Positions 8,833-18,017 are shown, counted from the stretch's first letter. The stretch: DNA of 64,000 nucleotides from Nannocystis sp. (GCA_016712315.1 JADJRG010000031.1:143651-207650); one strand, 5' to 3'. Numbers and translations are program-made. The notes: a model not told the origin generated them from the sequence alone.

Positions 8833-10151
8833 CCTTCGTAGGCGGCGTCGGTGATCTGTAGGCCGCGGTCGATGATCGCAAAACCCTCCATGAGCTGCTC
8901 TTCAGTGATGCAGAGCGGGGGGTTGCACATAAAATTGTTCCAACGGACGAAGGTGAAGAGCCCCTCGGCGCGGAAGAACTTGGCGAGCTGGTTCATCGCC
9001 GGGTGGCTGCCGTTGTAGGGGGCGAGGGGAGTGCCCTTGGCGTCCCTGCGCAGCTCCATGATGCCGAAGAGGCCGAGGGCGCGGTGATCGCCGACGGACG
9101 GGTGGATCGCGGCGAGGCGGGCCATCTCGGCGCGCATCACCGGTTGGAGGCGGGCGGCGTTCTCGATCATGCCCTCGCCCTGCATGACCTCGATGACGGC
9201 GATCGCGGCGGCGCAGGCGAGCGGGTGGCTGTTGTAGGTGAGGCCGCCCCAGTACATGTGGTCCTGGAAGTAGGCGGCGATCTTGTCCGAGATCCCGACC
9301 GCGCCGAGGGGCAGGTACGAGGAGGTGAGGCCCTTGGCCATGGAGAAGAGATCAGGGGTGACGCCGTAGTGCTCGAAGCCGAACATCTTGCCGGTGCGCC
9401 CGAAGCCGCACATCACCTCGTCGCAAATTAAGAGGATGCCGTGGCGATCGAGGAGGCGGCGCAGGCCGAGCAGCCAGCCCTCGGGCGGCGGCAGGATCCC
9501 GTTGGTGCCGATGACGGTCTCGACGATCATGGCGGCGATCGTCTGCGGGCCCTCGTAGGCGATCAGCTCCTCGAGGTAGCGGAGGTGGTTCTCGGTGCGC
9601 TCCGCGTCGGTGTCGCCGAAGCTGTAGTTGTAGGGGATCGGATCCATGACGCGGATGATCCCGGGGGTGCCCGGCTCGTTGGCCCAGCGCCGCGGATCGC
9701 CGGTGAGCTGCATCGTCAGGTTGGTGCCGCCGTGGTAGGAGCGGTAGCGGCTGAGGATCTTCTGCCGGCCGGTGAAGAGGCGGGCCATGCGGATCGCGTT
9801 CTCGTTGGCCTCCGCGCCGCCGAGGGTGAAGAAGAAGGTGTTGATGTCCGGCGGGGTGATCTCGGCGAGAAGGGCGCCGAGGCGGGCGCGCGGCTCGGTG
9901 GCGGTGCCGGGGTAGACGAAGATCGGGTAGTCGTCCAAGGCGCGCTTGATCGCCTCGACCACGCGCGGGTGGGCGTGGCCGATGTTGACGCTCATGAGCT
10001 GGCTGTTGAAGTCGAGGATCCGCTGGCCGTCGGGGGTGTAGAGGTAGACGCCCTCGGCGCGGGCGATCGGCAGGGGATCGACGGCGCCCGTCTGCGACCA
10101 GGCGTAGAGGGTGTGCCGCTTGCACAGTTCGATCATCGTCTCGCTGTCCAT
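8829..10151 (-). CDS. Class III PLP aminotransferase (probable beta-alanine/beta-aminoisobutyrate transaminase)
   Basis: About 440 residues with fold-type I class III features. These are the phosphate-binding TLGGAEANENAIRMAR region, the DEVMCGFGRTG motif with the PLP-ring Asp, and the Schiff-base Lys in FSMAKGLTSS. Beside MmsA, dihydropyrimidinase and ureidopropionase, the likely reaction is conversion of beta-alanine (or 3-aminoisobutyrate) to malonate semialdehyde (or methylmalonate semialdehyde). This is inferred from context; class III members also act on omega-amino acids and taurine. Two adjacent ATGs exist at 10154 and 10151. The AGGAGG spacing fits the second better. It lies 16 bp after mmsA as the last gene of the minus-strand block. 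Confidence 0.88.
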   Translation of the reverse strand: MDSETMIELCKRHTLYAWSQTGAVDPLPIARAEGVYLYTPDGQRILDFNSQLMSVNIGHAHPRVVEAIKRALDDYPIFVYPGTATEPRARLGALLAEITPPDINTFFFTLGGAEANENAIRMARLFTGRQKILSRYRSYHGGTNLTMQLTGDPRRWANEPGTPGIIRVMDPIPYNYSFGDTDAERTENHLRYLEELIAYEGPQTIAAMIVETVIGTNGILPPPEGWLLGLRRLLDRHGILLICDEVMCGFGRTGKMFGFEHYGVTPDLFSMAKGLTSSYLPLGAVGISDKIAAYFQDHMYWGGLTYNSHPLACAAAIAVIEVMQGEGMIENAARLQPVMRAEMARLAAIHPSVGDHRALGLFGIMELRRDAKGTPLAPYNGSHPAMNQLAKFFRAEGLFTFVRWNNFMCNPPLCITEEQLMEGFAIIDRGLQITDAAYEG

Positions 10152-10167
10152 CATCGCCTCCTGTCCG

Positions 10168-11670
10168 TTAGGACATCCATGTCATGTCGCGCTGCTGCGC
10201 CCAGCGGCTGGTGACCTTGCGCGGGCGGGTCCAGAAGCGGTAGCCGTCCCAGCCGGTGAGGTCGCCGACGCCGAACTTGCTGTCGTTCCAGCCGCCGAAG
10301 GCGAAGGGCTCGCGCGGCACCGGCACGCCGACGTTGACGCCGCACATGCCGGCCTCGAAGCGCTCGAGGCAGTAGCGGGCGGTGGCGCCGCTCTGGGTGA
10401 AGATCGCGGCGGCGTTGCCGTAGGGGCTCTGGTTCTCGATCGCGAGCGCCTCGTCGAGGGTGCGCACGCGGATGATGCTGAGCACCGGGCCGAAGATCTC
10501 CTCGCAGCCGGCGGGCATGTCCGGGGTGACGTGGTCGAGCAGGGTAGGGCCGAACCAGTAGCCAGGCTCGCCGTCGACGGCGGCGCCGCGGCCGTCGACG
10601 AGCACCTTGGCGCCGCGAGCCTCGGCCTCGCCGATGTAGCGGGTGATCCGCTCGACGGCGGCGCGGCTGATCACGGGGCCCATGTCGAGGCCGAGGCGGA
10701 TCTTGCGGGTGATCGCGACGGTGGCGTCGATGATCGGCTGGACGTCGCCGACGGCGATCATCACGGAGGCGGCCATGCAGCGCTGGCCGGCGCAGCCGAA
10801 GGCGGAGGCGGCGAGGGTGGTGGCGGTGAGCTCGAGATCAGCGTCAGGGACGACGAGGAGGTGGTTCTTGGCGCCGCCGAGGCAGAGCATCGACTTGCCG
10901 AGCGCGCTGCCGCGGGCGTAGAGCAGGCGAGCGACGCGGGTGGAGCCGACGAAGCCGACGGCCTTGATCGCGGGGTGATCGACGATGCCCTCGACGGCCG
11001 CCTGGGCGCCGTGGACGACGTTGAAGACGCCGGGCGGCAGGCCGGCCTCGTCGAGCAGGCTGGCGAGCTTCATCGAGCCGTAGGGGACGCGCTCGGAGGG
11101 CTTGAGGATGAAGGTGTTCCCGGCGACGAGCGCCTGCGGGATCATCCAGAGCGGGACCATGAAGGGGAAGTTGAAGGGGGTGATCCCGGCGACCACGCCG
11201 AGGGGCTCGTAGCTGAGCTCGCACTTGATCCCGCGGCTGACGTCGAGGCCTGACCCCGCGGCCATGTTGGGGATCGAGGCGCCGAACTCGAGGCACTCGA
11301 CGCCCTTGAGCACGCTGCCCTTGCCCTCCTCGAAGGTCTTGCCGTTCTCGTGGGCGACCAACCACCCGAGCTCGTCGAGGTCGCGCTCGATCAGCGCCTT
11401 GAGGCGGTAGAGCACCTGCGCGCGCTCCTTGAGCGGGGTGTCCCTCCAGCCAGGTAGGGCGGCGCGGGCGGCGGCAGCCGCGGCCTCGACGTCGGCGGCG
11501 CCGGAGAGGGGGACGAGGCCGAGCGCGCGGTCGTGGCGCGGGTTGTGGACCGGCTGGCTGCGGCCGGTGCTGGCGTCCTGCCAGCGGCCGCCGATCCAGT
11601 TCTTGCAGTCGACGTACTGGTGGAAGGCGTTGCTACGGGCAGGGAAGGGCGGGAAGGGGGGAGAAGACAA
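10168..11670 (-). CDS. mmsA: CoA-acylating (methyl)malonate-semialdehyde dehydrogenase
   Basis: A 500-residue aldehyde dehydrogenase. It has the NAD-binding TPFNFPFMVPLWM, the MMSDH-type loop and the catalytic Cys in AGQRCMA. The canonical general-base Glu of hydrolytic ALDHs is not evident, as expected for the CoA-dependent MmsA family. It converts malonate or methylmalonate semialdehyde to acetyl-CoA or propionyl-CoA with CoA and NAD+. That completes uracil/thymine breakdown after the transaminase. The start is a TTG supported by a GGAGG 8 nt upstream; no ATG or GTG is available in the right place. It lies between the dihydropyrimidinase and aminotransferase genes in one orientation. Confidence 0.93.
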   Translation of the reverse strand: MSSPPFPPFPARSNAFHQYVDCKNWIGGRWQDASTGRSQPVHNPRHDRALGLVPLSGAADVEAAAAAARAALPGWRDTPLKERAQVLYRLKALIERDLDELGWLVAHENGKTFEEGKGSVLKGVECLEFGASIPNMAAGSGLDVSRGIKCELSYEPLGVVAGITPFNFPFMVPLWMIPQALVAGNTFILKPSERVPYGSMKLASLLDEAGLPPGVFNVVHGAQAAVEGIVDHPAIKAVGFVGSTRVARLLYARGSALGKSMLCLGGAKNHLLVVPDADLELTATTLAASAFGCAGQRCMAASVMIAVGDVQPIIDATVAITRKIRLGLDMGPVISRAAVERITRYIGEAEARGAKVLVDGRGAAVDGEPGYWFGPTLLDHVTPDMPAGCEEIFGPVLSIIRVRTLDEALAIENQSPYGNAAAIFTQSGATARYCLERFEAGMCGVNVGVPVPREPFAFGGWNDSKFGVGDLTGWDGYRFWTRPRKVTSRWAQQRDMTWMS

Positions 11671-11757
11671 GCGCAGGGCCTCCGAAGGGCTCGGTGATAC
11701 CGCGATTCGCCGGCGCTGACGAGGCGGCGGGTTCGTCGAATTTGCGCCGATGGGCGG

Positions 11758-13137
11758 TCAGCGCCGGGGGAGGTAGCGGCCGGCGCCGCGGGTGACCCGG
11801 AGATCGCCGTCTTTGTAGGCGAGGCGGCCGCCGACGAGGGTGTGGCTGACGCCGCCGTGCAGCGGGAAGCCCTCAAAGATGTTGCGGTCGCAGCGGTGGT
11901 GGTGGGTGGCGGCGCTGATGGTGCCGCTGCGGGCGGGATCGTAGACGACGATGTCAGCGTCGGCGCCGACGCGGATGGCGCCCTTGCGCGGGTAGAGGCC
12001 GAAGATCTTGGCGGGCTGGGTGCAGCAGACGTCGACGAACTGCTGGAGGGTGAGCCGGCCCGTGGCGACGCCGTAGGTGTACATGAGGGCGAGGCGGTTC
12101 TCGATCCCGGCGGCGCCGTTGGGGATCTTGGTGAAGTCGTCCTTGCCGGCGATCTTTTGATCGGCCTGGTTGAAGGGGCAGTGATCGGTGGCGACGTGGT
12201 GGATGAGGCCGGCGGCGAGGGCGTGCCAGAGCACCTCCTGGTGGCCCTTGGGGCGGATCGGCGGGCTCATGACGTAGGCGGCGCCCTCGAAGTCGGGCTT
12301 GTCGTAGACCGAGTCGTCGAGGAGGAGGTACTGCGGGCAGGTCTCGACGTAGACCAAGAGGCCCTCCTGGCGGGCGCGGATGACCGCGTCCATGGCCTCG
12401 CGGCAGGTGAGGTGGACGATGTAGATCGGCTGGCCCGAGCAGCGGGCGAGCGTGATCGCGCGCTCGGTGGCCTCGCCCTCGACCCAGCTCGGGCGGCTCT
12501 GGGCGTGGTAGCGCGGGGTCGTCTTGCCGGCGGCGATCAGGCGGCGCTGGAGGGCCTGGACGGCGAGGCCGTGCTCGCAGTGGGCGGTGACGAGGGCGCC
12601 GAGCTTGCTGGCGGTGTCGATGATGTTGAGCAGCTCTTTGTCGTCGACGCCGATCGCGCCGGTGTAGGCCATAAAGACCTTAAACGAGGTGATCCCGTCG
12701 TCGTGGTAGACCTGCTTCATCTCGCGCTCGACCTGGTCGTTGAACCAGGTGACCGCCATGTGGAAGGCGTAGTCGGCGCAGGCCTTGCGGGCGTTGTTGA
12801 ACCAAAAATCGCGGGCTTCGATCAGGCTCTGGCCGCGGCTGGGGATCACGAAGTCGATGATCGAGGTGGTGCCGCCGGCGACCCCGGCGGCGGTGCCGGT
12901 GAAGAAGTCGTCGGAGGAGACGGTGCCCATGAAGGGCAGCTCCATGTGGGTGTGGGCGTCGATGCCGCCAGGGAAGACGAGCTGGCCGCTGGCGTCGAGG
13001 ATCTCGGCGCCGGCGGGGACGTCGAGGTCCGGGCCGATCGCGGCGATGAGGCCGTCCTTGCAGTAGATGTCGGCGTGATAGGCGTCGAGGGCGGTGATGA
13101 TCTCGCCGCCGCGGATGACAACTCCGTGATCGTGCAT
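11758..13137 (-). CDS. hydA: Dihydropyrimidinase (D-hydantoinase family)
   Basis: A 459-residue cyclic amidohydrolase. It shows the metal-binding DAHTHMELP near the start, the carboxylated Lys in ITSFKVFMAYTG, later metal ligands in TAHCEHG and IVHLTCREA, and ATDHCPF with the catalytic metal Asp. It hydrolyses dihydrouracil or dihydrothymine to the N-carbamoyl beta-amino acid. The ATG at 13137 follows AGGGAG at good spacing, so the longer open frame upstream is not used. It is 29 bp after the beta-ureidopropionase gene, in the order expected for consecutive pathway steps. The product acts in the cytoplasm. Allantoinase is an alternative within the superfamily, but the neighbours argue against it. 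Confidence 0.94.
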   Translation of the reverse strand: MHDHGVVIRGGEIITALDAYHADIYCKDGLIAAIGPDLDVPAGAEILDASGQLVFPGGIDAHTHMELPFMGTVSSDDFFTGTAAGVAGGTTSIIDFVIPSRGQSLIEARDFWFNNARKACADYAFHMAVTWFNDQVEREMKQVYHDDGITSFKVFMAYTGAIGVDDKELLNIIDTASKLGALVTAHCEHGLAVQALQRRLIAAGKTTPRYHAQSRPSWVEGEATERAITLARCSGQPIYIVHLTCREAMDAVIRARQEGLLVYVETCPQYLLLDDSVYDKPDFEGAAYVMSPPIRPKGHQEVLWHALAAGLIHHVATDHCPFNQADQKIAGKDDFTKIPNGAAGIENRLALMYTYGVATGRLTLQQFVDVCCTQPAKIFGLYPRKGAIRVGADADIVVYDPARSGTISAATHHHRCDRNIFEGFPLHGGVSHTLVGGRLAYKDGDLRVTRGAGRYLPRR

Positions 13138-13166
13138 GGGGGCTCCCTGGTGCGGCTCGGCCGCGG

Positions 13167-14030
13167 CTACTCGGTGAGGCCGCCGTAGGTGTCGGGGCGG
13201 CGATCTCGATAAAATTGCCAGGTCTGGCGGACCTCGTCGATCATGTCGAGATCGAGGTCGGCGACGACGACCTCGTCTTGGTCCTCCGAGGCGACCGCGA
13301 GGAAGTTGCCGCGGGGATCGACGAAGTAGGAGGAGCCGTAGAAGCGGCCGATCCCCCAGGGGGCCTCGGTGCCGACGCGGTTGATCGCGCCGACAAAATA
13401 GCCGTTGGCGACGGCGTGGGCGGGCTGCTCGAGCTTCCAGAGGTACTGGCTGAGGCCGGCGACGGTGGCGCTGGGGTTGAAGACGATCTCGGCGCCATTG
13501 AGGCCGAGCTGACGGGCGCCTTCGGGGAAGTGGCGGTCGTAGCAGATGTAGACGCCGATCTTGGCGTACTTGGTCTGGAAGACCGGGTAGCCGAGGTCGC
13601 CGGGCTTGAAGAAATATTTCTCCCAAAAGCCGGAGGTCTGGGGGATGTGGATCTTGCGGTACTTGCCCAGGTAGGCGCCGTCGGCGTCGATGACGGCGGC
13701 GGTGTTGTAGTAGACGCCGCGCATCGCCTCCTCATAGACAGGGACGATGATGACCATGTTGTGGGCGCGGGCGAGCTCGGCCATGCGGGCGGTGGTGGGG
13801 CCCGGGACCGGCTCGGCGGCGGCGTACCAGCGGCGATCTTGGCTGGGGCAGAAGTAGGGGCCGTTGAAGATCTCTTGCAGGCAGAGGATCTGGACGCCGC
13901 GGCGCGCGGCCTCTTCGATCAGGGGGATGTGCTTGTCGAGCATCGCCTGTTGGATCTCGGCGACAGGGACGCTCTCGTCGTTGATCGGGTTGGCGCACTG
14001 GATGAGGCCGCAGCGGACGATCGTGGGCAT
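13167..14030 (-). CDS. Beta-ureidopropionase (N-carbamoyl-beta-alanine amidohydrolase), nitrilase superfamily
   Basis: A 287-residue carbon-nitrogen hydrolase with the Glu-Lys-Cys triad visible: Glu in CLQEIFNGPYF, Lys in KYRKIHIP and Cys in VYICYDRHFPEG. It hydrolyses N-carbamoyl-beta-alanine or N-carbamoyl-beta-aminoisobutyrate to the beta-amino acid, CO2 and ammonia. The ATG at 14030 is preferred to an upstream GTG at 14048 because GAGG lies just before it. It is the promoter-proximal gene of the leftward degradative block (13167-8829). The 258 bp to the divergent lipoprotein gene at 14289 must carry this operon's promoter; no convincing element was identified there. Confidence 0.93.
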   Translation of the reverse strand: MPTIVRCGLIQCANPINDESVPVAEIQQAMLDKHIPLIEEAARRGVQILCLQEIFNGPYFCPSQDRRWYAAAEPVPGPTTARMAELARAHNMVIIVPVYEEAMRGVYYNTAAVIDADGAYLGKYRKIHIPQTSGFWEKYFFKPGDLGYPVFQTKYAKIGVYICYDRHFPEGARQLGLNGAEIVFNPSATVAGLSQYLWKLEQPAHAVANGYFVGAINRVGTEAPWGIGRFYGSSYFVDPRGNFLAVASEDQDEVVVADLDLDMIDEVRQTWQFYRDRRPDTYGGLTE

Positions 14031-14288
14031 GCGCCTCACTCTAGCCACGGCGCGGCGCGGAGGGCAATGATGCGGCGTCGATCGGGCGAGGGCTGTGAGG
14101 TCCTCATGGCGCCAGCCGGCGCCGGATCTTCGCTTTCATGGACAAGCGGCGGCGAGATGAGGGAAGCTGCGCGCCGACGCCGTGGCGGAGGGCCGGGTCG
14201 GCCGCTCGCCTCAGCGACGGGCACACGGTACAATTCCACCTCAACCGCTCGCGGATGGCGGCCCTTCATCTGCACCTACGGAGACACC

Positions 14289-15167
14289 ATGACGTTCACT
14301 CGCTTCACTCATATCTCTGCCTGCCTCTCCCTCTTCACCGCGCTGCTCGCCGGCTGCAGCGGCGACGACACCAGCACCTCGGCGACGGACTCCAGCTCGA
14401 CCAGCGACACGGGGACCGAGTCGGACTCGTCGACGTCGACGTCGACATCGACGACGGGCGGCACGGAGACATCGACGACCGATGCGACCTCGACCTCGAC
14501 GACCTCGGACACGACCGCGACCACGTCGACCTCGACCACGGGCGTGATGGATCTCCCGCCCGGCGCGATGTGCACCGCGGACGCGGAGTGCGCGTCGATG
14601 AGCTGCTACCTGGTGCCGCTGCTGGGCGGGCTCTGCGGCGAGTGCAAGGTCGACTCGGACTGTAACGGCGGCGGCTGCACGATCCCCAACCCGCTCGCGG
14701 GCGTAGGCGCGACCTGCAACAAGGGCGGCAGCGGCGAGGGCTGCATGAGCGACGAGGTGTGCGTCGACCCGAACGCGCCGTTCTGCGGCACGGTGCTCGA
14801 CGCCTCGCCGATCATCAAGGTGCTCACCTGCGGCGAGTGCAAGACCAACGCCGACTGCATGGACGCGAAGGCGCCCAACTGCAGCCCGGCCATCTCGGTG
14901 GCGGACTTCAACGGGCTGCTGAGCTGCGTCGCGGACAACAGCGTGCCCAACGACACCGCGTGCAGCCTGGCGAAGGACGGCGGCGGGACGGCCGGCGATA
15001 AGGCGTGCGAGTCGGGCAAGTGCACGACGGCGACCCTCGAGGGCGTGGTGAAGATCGGGATCTGCGGGACCTGCTTCACCGACGCGGACTGCGACGGCGG
15101 GAAGAAGTGCATGGCGGCGGCGGTCGACACGAACTCAGGCGACCTCAAGGGCGCGTTCTGCATGTGA
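14289..15167 (+). CDS. Cys-rich surface lipoprotein with Thr/Ser linker
   Basis: A 292-residue predicted lipoprotein. The signal ends in LFTALLAGC (lipobox Cys at about residue 20). A roughly 60-residue Ser/Thr/Asp linker follows, then about 200 residues with some two dozen Cys in repeated CGECKxDxDC-type modules. It is likely an outer-surface disulfide-rich protein; no enzymatic motif was found. A GGAG lies 6 nt before the ATG and a TACAAT hexamer lies about 55 bp upstream (14229-14234), though no good -35 was seen. The frame is open for another kilobase upstream, but the signal peptide fixes the start. A strong terminator follows. It shares linker style with the beta-helix lipoproteins nearby but lacks their beta-helix. 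Confidence 0.82.
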   Translation: MTFTRFTHISACLSLFTALLAGCSGDDTSTSATDSSSTSDTGTESDSSTSTSTSTTGGTETSTTDATSTSTTSDTTATTSTSTTGVMDLPPGAMCTADAECASMSCYLVPLLGGLCGECKVDSDCNGGGCTIPNPLAGVGATCNKGGSGEGCMSDEVCVDPNAPFCGTVLDASPIIKVLTCGECKTNADCMDAKAPNCSPAISVADFNGLLSCVADNSVPNDTACSLAKDGGGTAGDKACESGKCTTATLEGVVKIGICGTCFTDADCDGGKKCMAAAVDTNSGDLKGAFCM

Positions 15168-15192
15168 GCCCCTAGGTAGGGCTCTGAGGGCC

Positions 15193-15234
15193 GGGCCGGC
15201 CGCGTCGATGAGGCGCGGCCGGCCCGCCTCTTTC
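15193..15234 (+). terminator. Rho-independent terminator after the Cys-rich lipoprotein gene
   Basis: A perfect 12-bp stem GGGCCGGCCGCG / CGCGGCCGGCCC (15193-15204 with 15214-15225) with a 9-nt loop is followed by GCCTCTTTCT. A smaller 6-bp hairpin (15166-15184) overlaps the stop codon just before it. Confidence 0.75.
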
Positions 15235-15277
15235 TGGCGCCCTTGCCGTGGCGCTGCGGCGCTGATATCAGGGGCAG

Positions 15278-16264
15278 ATGCGACGGCGAGTTGGCGCGCG
15301 AGCGCGGGTGGTGAGCGGTATTGTCGGGCTGGCGATCGCGTCGCTCGCAGGGGCGGCCTCGGCGGCGCCAGAGCTGCTCGACCGGGTCGCGGCGGTCGTC
15401 GATGACGAGATCGTGCTGCTGAGCGAGGTCGATCGCGGGGTGCGCTCGTCGCCGCAGCTCGCGGAGGCGATCCAGAAGCTCGGCCAGAGCGCGACGGAGC
15501 AGCAGATCGAGCAGAAGCTGGTCGAGATCCGGGCGCTGGTGATCGATGAGCTGGTCGATACGACGCTGATCCGCCGCGAGGCCGCGAAGTTCCAGATCAC
15601 CGCGAGCGAGGCGGACATCCAGCGCTACTTGCAGCAGCTCGCCTCCGGCAACGGCTATAAGTCGGTCTCCGAGCTGCGGCAGGCGGTGGTGGCGAGCGGG
15701 GACTTCGGCTCGTGGGACGAGTACCGCAAGGACATCCGCGATCAGATCACCGTCTACAAGGCGACCTCGATGCTGGCGACCTGGTCGGTTACCGAGGCGC
15801 AGGTGCGCGAGTACTACCGGAAGATGGCGCGCGGCGAGGACGCGCGGGTAGAGGTCGATCGCTTCGTGTTCACGCCCGAGGGGGACGACGCGGCGGCGCG
15901 TGACTCGGCCTTCGTTGCCGCTCAGACGATCTCGCGGCGCCTCCGCGACGGCGAGGCCGGCGAGGCGGTCGCGAGCTCGATCGGCCAGGAGGGGGTGCGA
16001 CGGGCGATCGGCCGCGGTGAGGTCGCTCCGTCGCTCGAGGACGCGATCTTTGCGGCTCGCCCGGGTGAGGTCGTCGGGCCGCTGGCCTCCGGGCAAGGCT
16101 TCGTCGTCTTTAAGGTCGTCCGCCTGCGCGCCTCCGAGGTGCTGAGCTACGAGAAGGCCAAGGACGCGATCCGGGCGCGGCTCGAGGCCGAGGCTTATGA
16201 GAAGTCCGAGCGCGACTTCCGCGAGAAGCTGCGGTCCAAAGCGCACATCGATATCCGCCTGTAG
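15278..16264 (+). CDS. SurA-like periplasmic chaperone / peptidyl-prolyl isomerase
   Basis: A 328-residue exported protein. It has a Sec signal ending near LAGAASAAPELLD and the SurA N-domain hallmark LLDRVAAVVDDEIVLLSEVDRG. A helical chaperone core follows, then a parvulin-like region (about residues 185-290) including the degenerate GRGEVAPSLEDAIFAARPGEVVGPLASGQGF. It would escort unfolded outer-membrane proteins. Only one parvulin-like domain is present, whereas E. coli SurA has two. The expected GWxxxxxLxPxF motif is loosened, so isomerase activity is uncertain. It follows the Cys-rich lipoprotein after a terminator and precedes the first beta-helix lipoprotein, a fitting place for an envelope-folding factor. 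Confidence 0.85.
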   Translation: MRRRVGARARVVSGIVGLAIASLAGAASAAPELLDRVAAVVDDEIVLLSEVDRGVRSSPQLAEAIQKLGQSATEQQIEQKLVEIRALVIDELVDTTLIRREAAKFQITASEADIQRYLQQLASGNGYKSVSELRQAVVASGDFGSWDEYRKDIRDQITVYKATSMLATWSVTEAQVREYYRKMARGEDARVEVDRFVFTPEGDDAAARDSAFVAAQTISRRLRDGEAGEAVASSIGQEGVRRAIGRGEVAPSLEDAIFAARPGEVVGPLASGQGFVVFKVVRLRASEVLSYEKAKDAIRARLEAEAYEKSERDFREKLRSKAHIDIRL

Positions 16265-16316
16265 TCGGCGCGGCCGCGGAGCAGGTGTGGGCGCGTAACC
16301 CCAGGCGCTTCGTCGA

Positions 16317-16345
16317 TTGCTATGTGCGGGCGACTGGGGAATACT
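16317..16345 (+). promoter_or_regulatory. Putative sigma70-type promoter for beta-helix lipoprotein 1
   Basis: TTGCTA (16317-16322), a 17-bp spacer and AATACT (16340-16345), giving a leader of about 26 nt before the ATG at 16378. Unlike the other members of the family, this one predicts a short untranslated leader, with GAGGA about 11 nt before the start. Confidence 0.4.
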
Positions 16346-16377
16346 CCGGCCCTCTTACACTGAGGAACCAGCGAACG

Positions 16378-17910
16378 ATGCTCCGTACTATCTGCACCCT
16401 CTCCCTGCCGCTCGCGCTGCTGCTCACCGCCTGTACCGGCGACGATATCGGCGCTACAGACACGCAAACCGGCACCGCGACGGATTCGGATCCGACGACC
16501 TCGACGAGCTCGACGACCACGACCTCGGGGGCGACGACGACGACGGCCGGGACCACCATGAGCTCGACGAGCAGCACGTCGGCCGGCACCGAGACCGACA
16601 CCGCGGCGACGACCTCGACGACCACGGGCGTCGAGCCGGAGTGTACGAAGGAGGGGGAGGCCGACGACGCGTGCGCCGCGGAGGTGCCCTTCTGCCAGGA
16701 CGGCAAGTGCGTCGATTGCTCGGGCGCCGGCGGCGACGCCTCGTGCTCCGCCCTCGACCCGAACGCGGGCGTCTGTGCTGAAGGCTCGTGCGTCCAGTGC
16801 ACGATGGAGAACGCGGGGGCGTGCGTGGGTACGTCGCCCGTGTGTGACACCGAGAGCAGCTCCTGCGTGAAGTGCACCGAGCACGTGCAGTGCGGCGACG
16901 TCGCCTGCAACCTGGTCGATGGGAGCTGCTTCGCGATCGACTACGTGCTTTACGTCGACAAGACCGCGGACTGCGCGAACGGCACGGGCGCGGTCGATGC
17001 GCCGTTCTGCACGCTGGTCGAGGCCTTCGCGAAGATCGGGGAGCCCGACAACTTGGCGGCCGCGTGGACGGTGCGCGTGCAGGCCGGGACCTACTCCGCG
17101 CCGGTGCACCAGACCCCGGACAACAGCACGATCGCGGTGCTCTCGCAGGGTGGGCCGACGATTATCCGCTCCTCCGAGAACGCCGCCCCTGGCCTGACCA
17201 CCGGCCAGAGCTCGGTGCTGTTCATGCGCGGGCTCGTCTTCTCGTTGTCCTCCTCGAGCGGTCTCAAGTGCTCAGGGGCGACGATCTTCGGCGATGACGT
17301 GCAGGCTCGCACCAACGAGGACTACGGGATCGAGACGGTGGACTGCGACAGCCACCTGCGTCGCGCCCTGATCTCGCAGAACCAAGAGGGTGGGATCGCC
17401 TCCTACGGCGCCGGCAGCACGAACATCGTCAACAGCTACGTGACCGCGAACGGCACCGCGCTGTCGGAGTTCGGCGGGATCCGCAGCGCCCAAGGCAACG
17501 CGCTGAACGTGCTCTACTCGTCGGTGATCAGCAACGACGGCGACGTGGTGGCGTCGATCCAGTGCGTCGACGCGAGCCCGGGCGAGGTGCGCAACTCGGT
17601 GGTGATCGGTCGCACCAACATGCCGTCGGTGGCCTGCGATAACGCGGTCATCTCGGGCTCGGTCGTCGATGACGGCGAGGACCAAGGGGACGGGAATTAC
17701 CCCGCCAACAGCAACGATCTGAAGTCTCTCTTCGAGAACGCGGTCGGCGGGATCTACCGGGTGAAGGCGCTGGTCGATGATCTCCCGTCGCCGATCGCCG
17801 AGGTCGCGATCTGGTTGACGGGCGATCCGAAGACCGACTACGACGGCCACGCGCGCGCGGCCGTGGACTCGATGCCGGGCTTCCCTGGCGCGGACGTCCC
17901 GGCTCCGTGA
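16378..17910 (+). CDS. Beta-helix surface lipoprotein 1 (Cys modules plus choice-of-anchor-Q-like end)
   Basis: A 510-residue lipoprotein. The signal ends LALLLTAC; a Thr/Ser linker (about residues 25-80) follows. Four short Cys-pair modules then come, ending in the shared CTEHVQCGDVACNL motif. A stretch of about 280 residues reads as right-handed beta-helix rungs (repeated N/S-S-x-V/I turns such as IVNSYVTANG and VLYSSVISNDG). The C-terminus YDGHARAAVDSMPGFPGADV matches the conserved ending of choice-of-anchor-Q/pectate-lyase-like surface proteins. Four paralogs in this window share the order. Function unknown; likely an exposed adhesin or glycan-binding protein. The upstream in-frame start at 16285 is not used, because the signal peptide begins at 16378. 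Confidence 0.85.
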   Translation: MLRTICTLSLPLALLLTACTGDDIGATDTQTGTATDSDPTTSTSSTTTTSGATTTTAGTTMSSTSSTSAGTETDTAATTSTTTGVEPECTKEGEADDACAAEVPFCQDGKCVDCSGAGGDASCSALDPNAGVCAEGSCVQCTMENAGACVGTSPVCDTESSSCVKCTEHVQCGDVACNLVDGSCFAIDYVLYVDKTADCANGTGAVDAPFCTLVEAFAKIGEPDNLAAAWTVRVQAGTYSAPVHQTPDNSTIAVLSQGGPTIIRSSENAAPGLTTGQSSVLFMRGLVFSLSSSSGLKCSGATIFGDDVQARTNEDYGIETVDCDSHLRRALISQNQEGGIASYGAGSTNIVNSYVTANGTALSEFGGIRSAQGNALNVLYSSVISNDGDVVASIQCVDASPGEVRNSVVIGRTNMPSVACDNAVISGSVVDDGEDQGDGNYPANSNDLKSLFENAVGGIYRVKALVDDLPSPIAEVAIWLTGDPKTDYDGHARAAVDSMPGFPGADVPAP

Positions 17911-17941
17911 GCTGCGGCGCCTCGGTCGGCTGAGGCGAGTG

Positions 17942-17975
17942 AGAGGGCGCGGACGCGGGTCGGCGCCCTCTTTTT
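17942..17975 (+). terminator. Rho-independent terminator
   Basis: A perfect 9-bp stem AGAGGGCGC / GCGCCCTCT (17942-17950 with 17963-17971) has a 12-nt loop and runs into TTTTTATT. It lies between the convergent genes ending at 17910 (+) and 18018 (-). Confidence 0.85.
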
Positions 17976-18017
17976 ATTGGTGTGTCGTTTGGGTTGGGTT
18001 GGTTTGTCCGCGCGGCG

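Noticed and set aside
13138..13626. N-terminal extension of dihydropyrimidinase by about 160 codons
   Set aside because: The extension overlaps the beta-ureidopropionase gene in another frame and is Arg/Pro-rich; the ATG at 13137 has a good ribosome binding site and begins the conserved domain.
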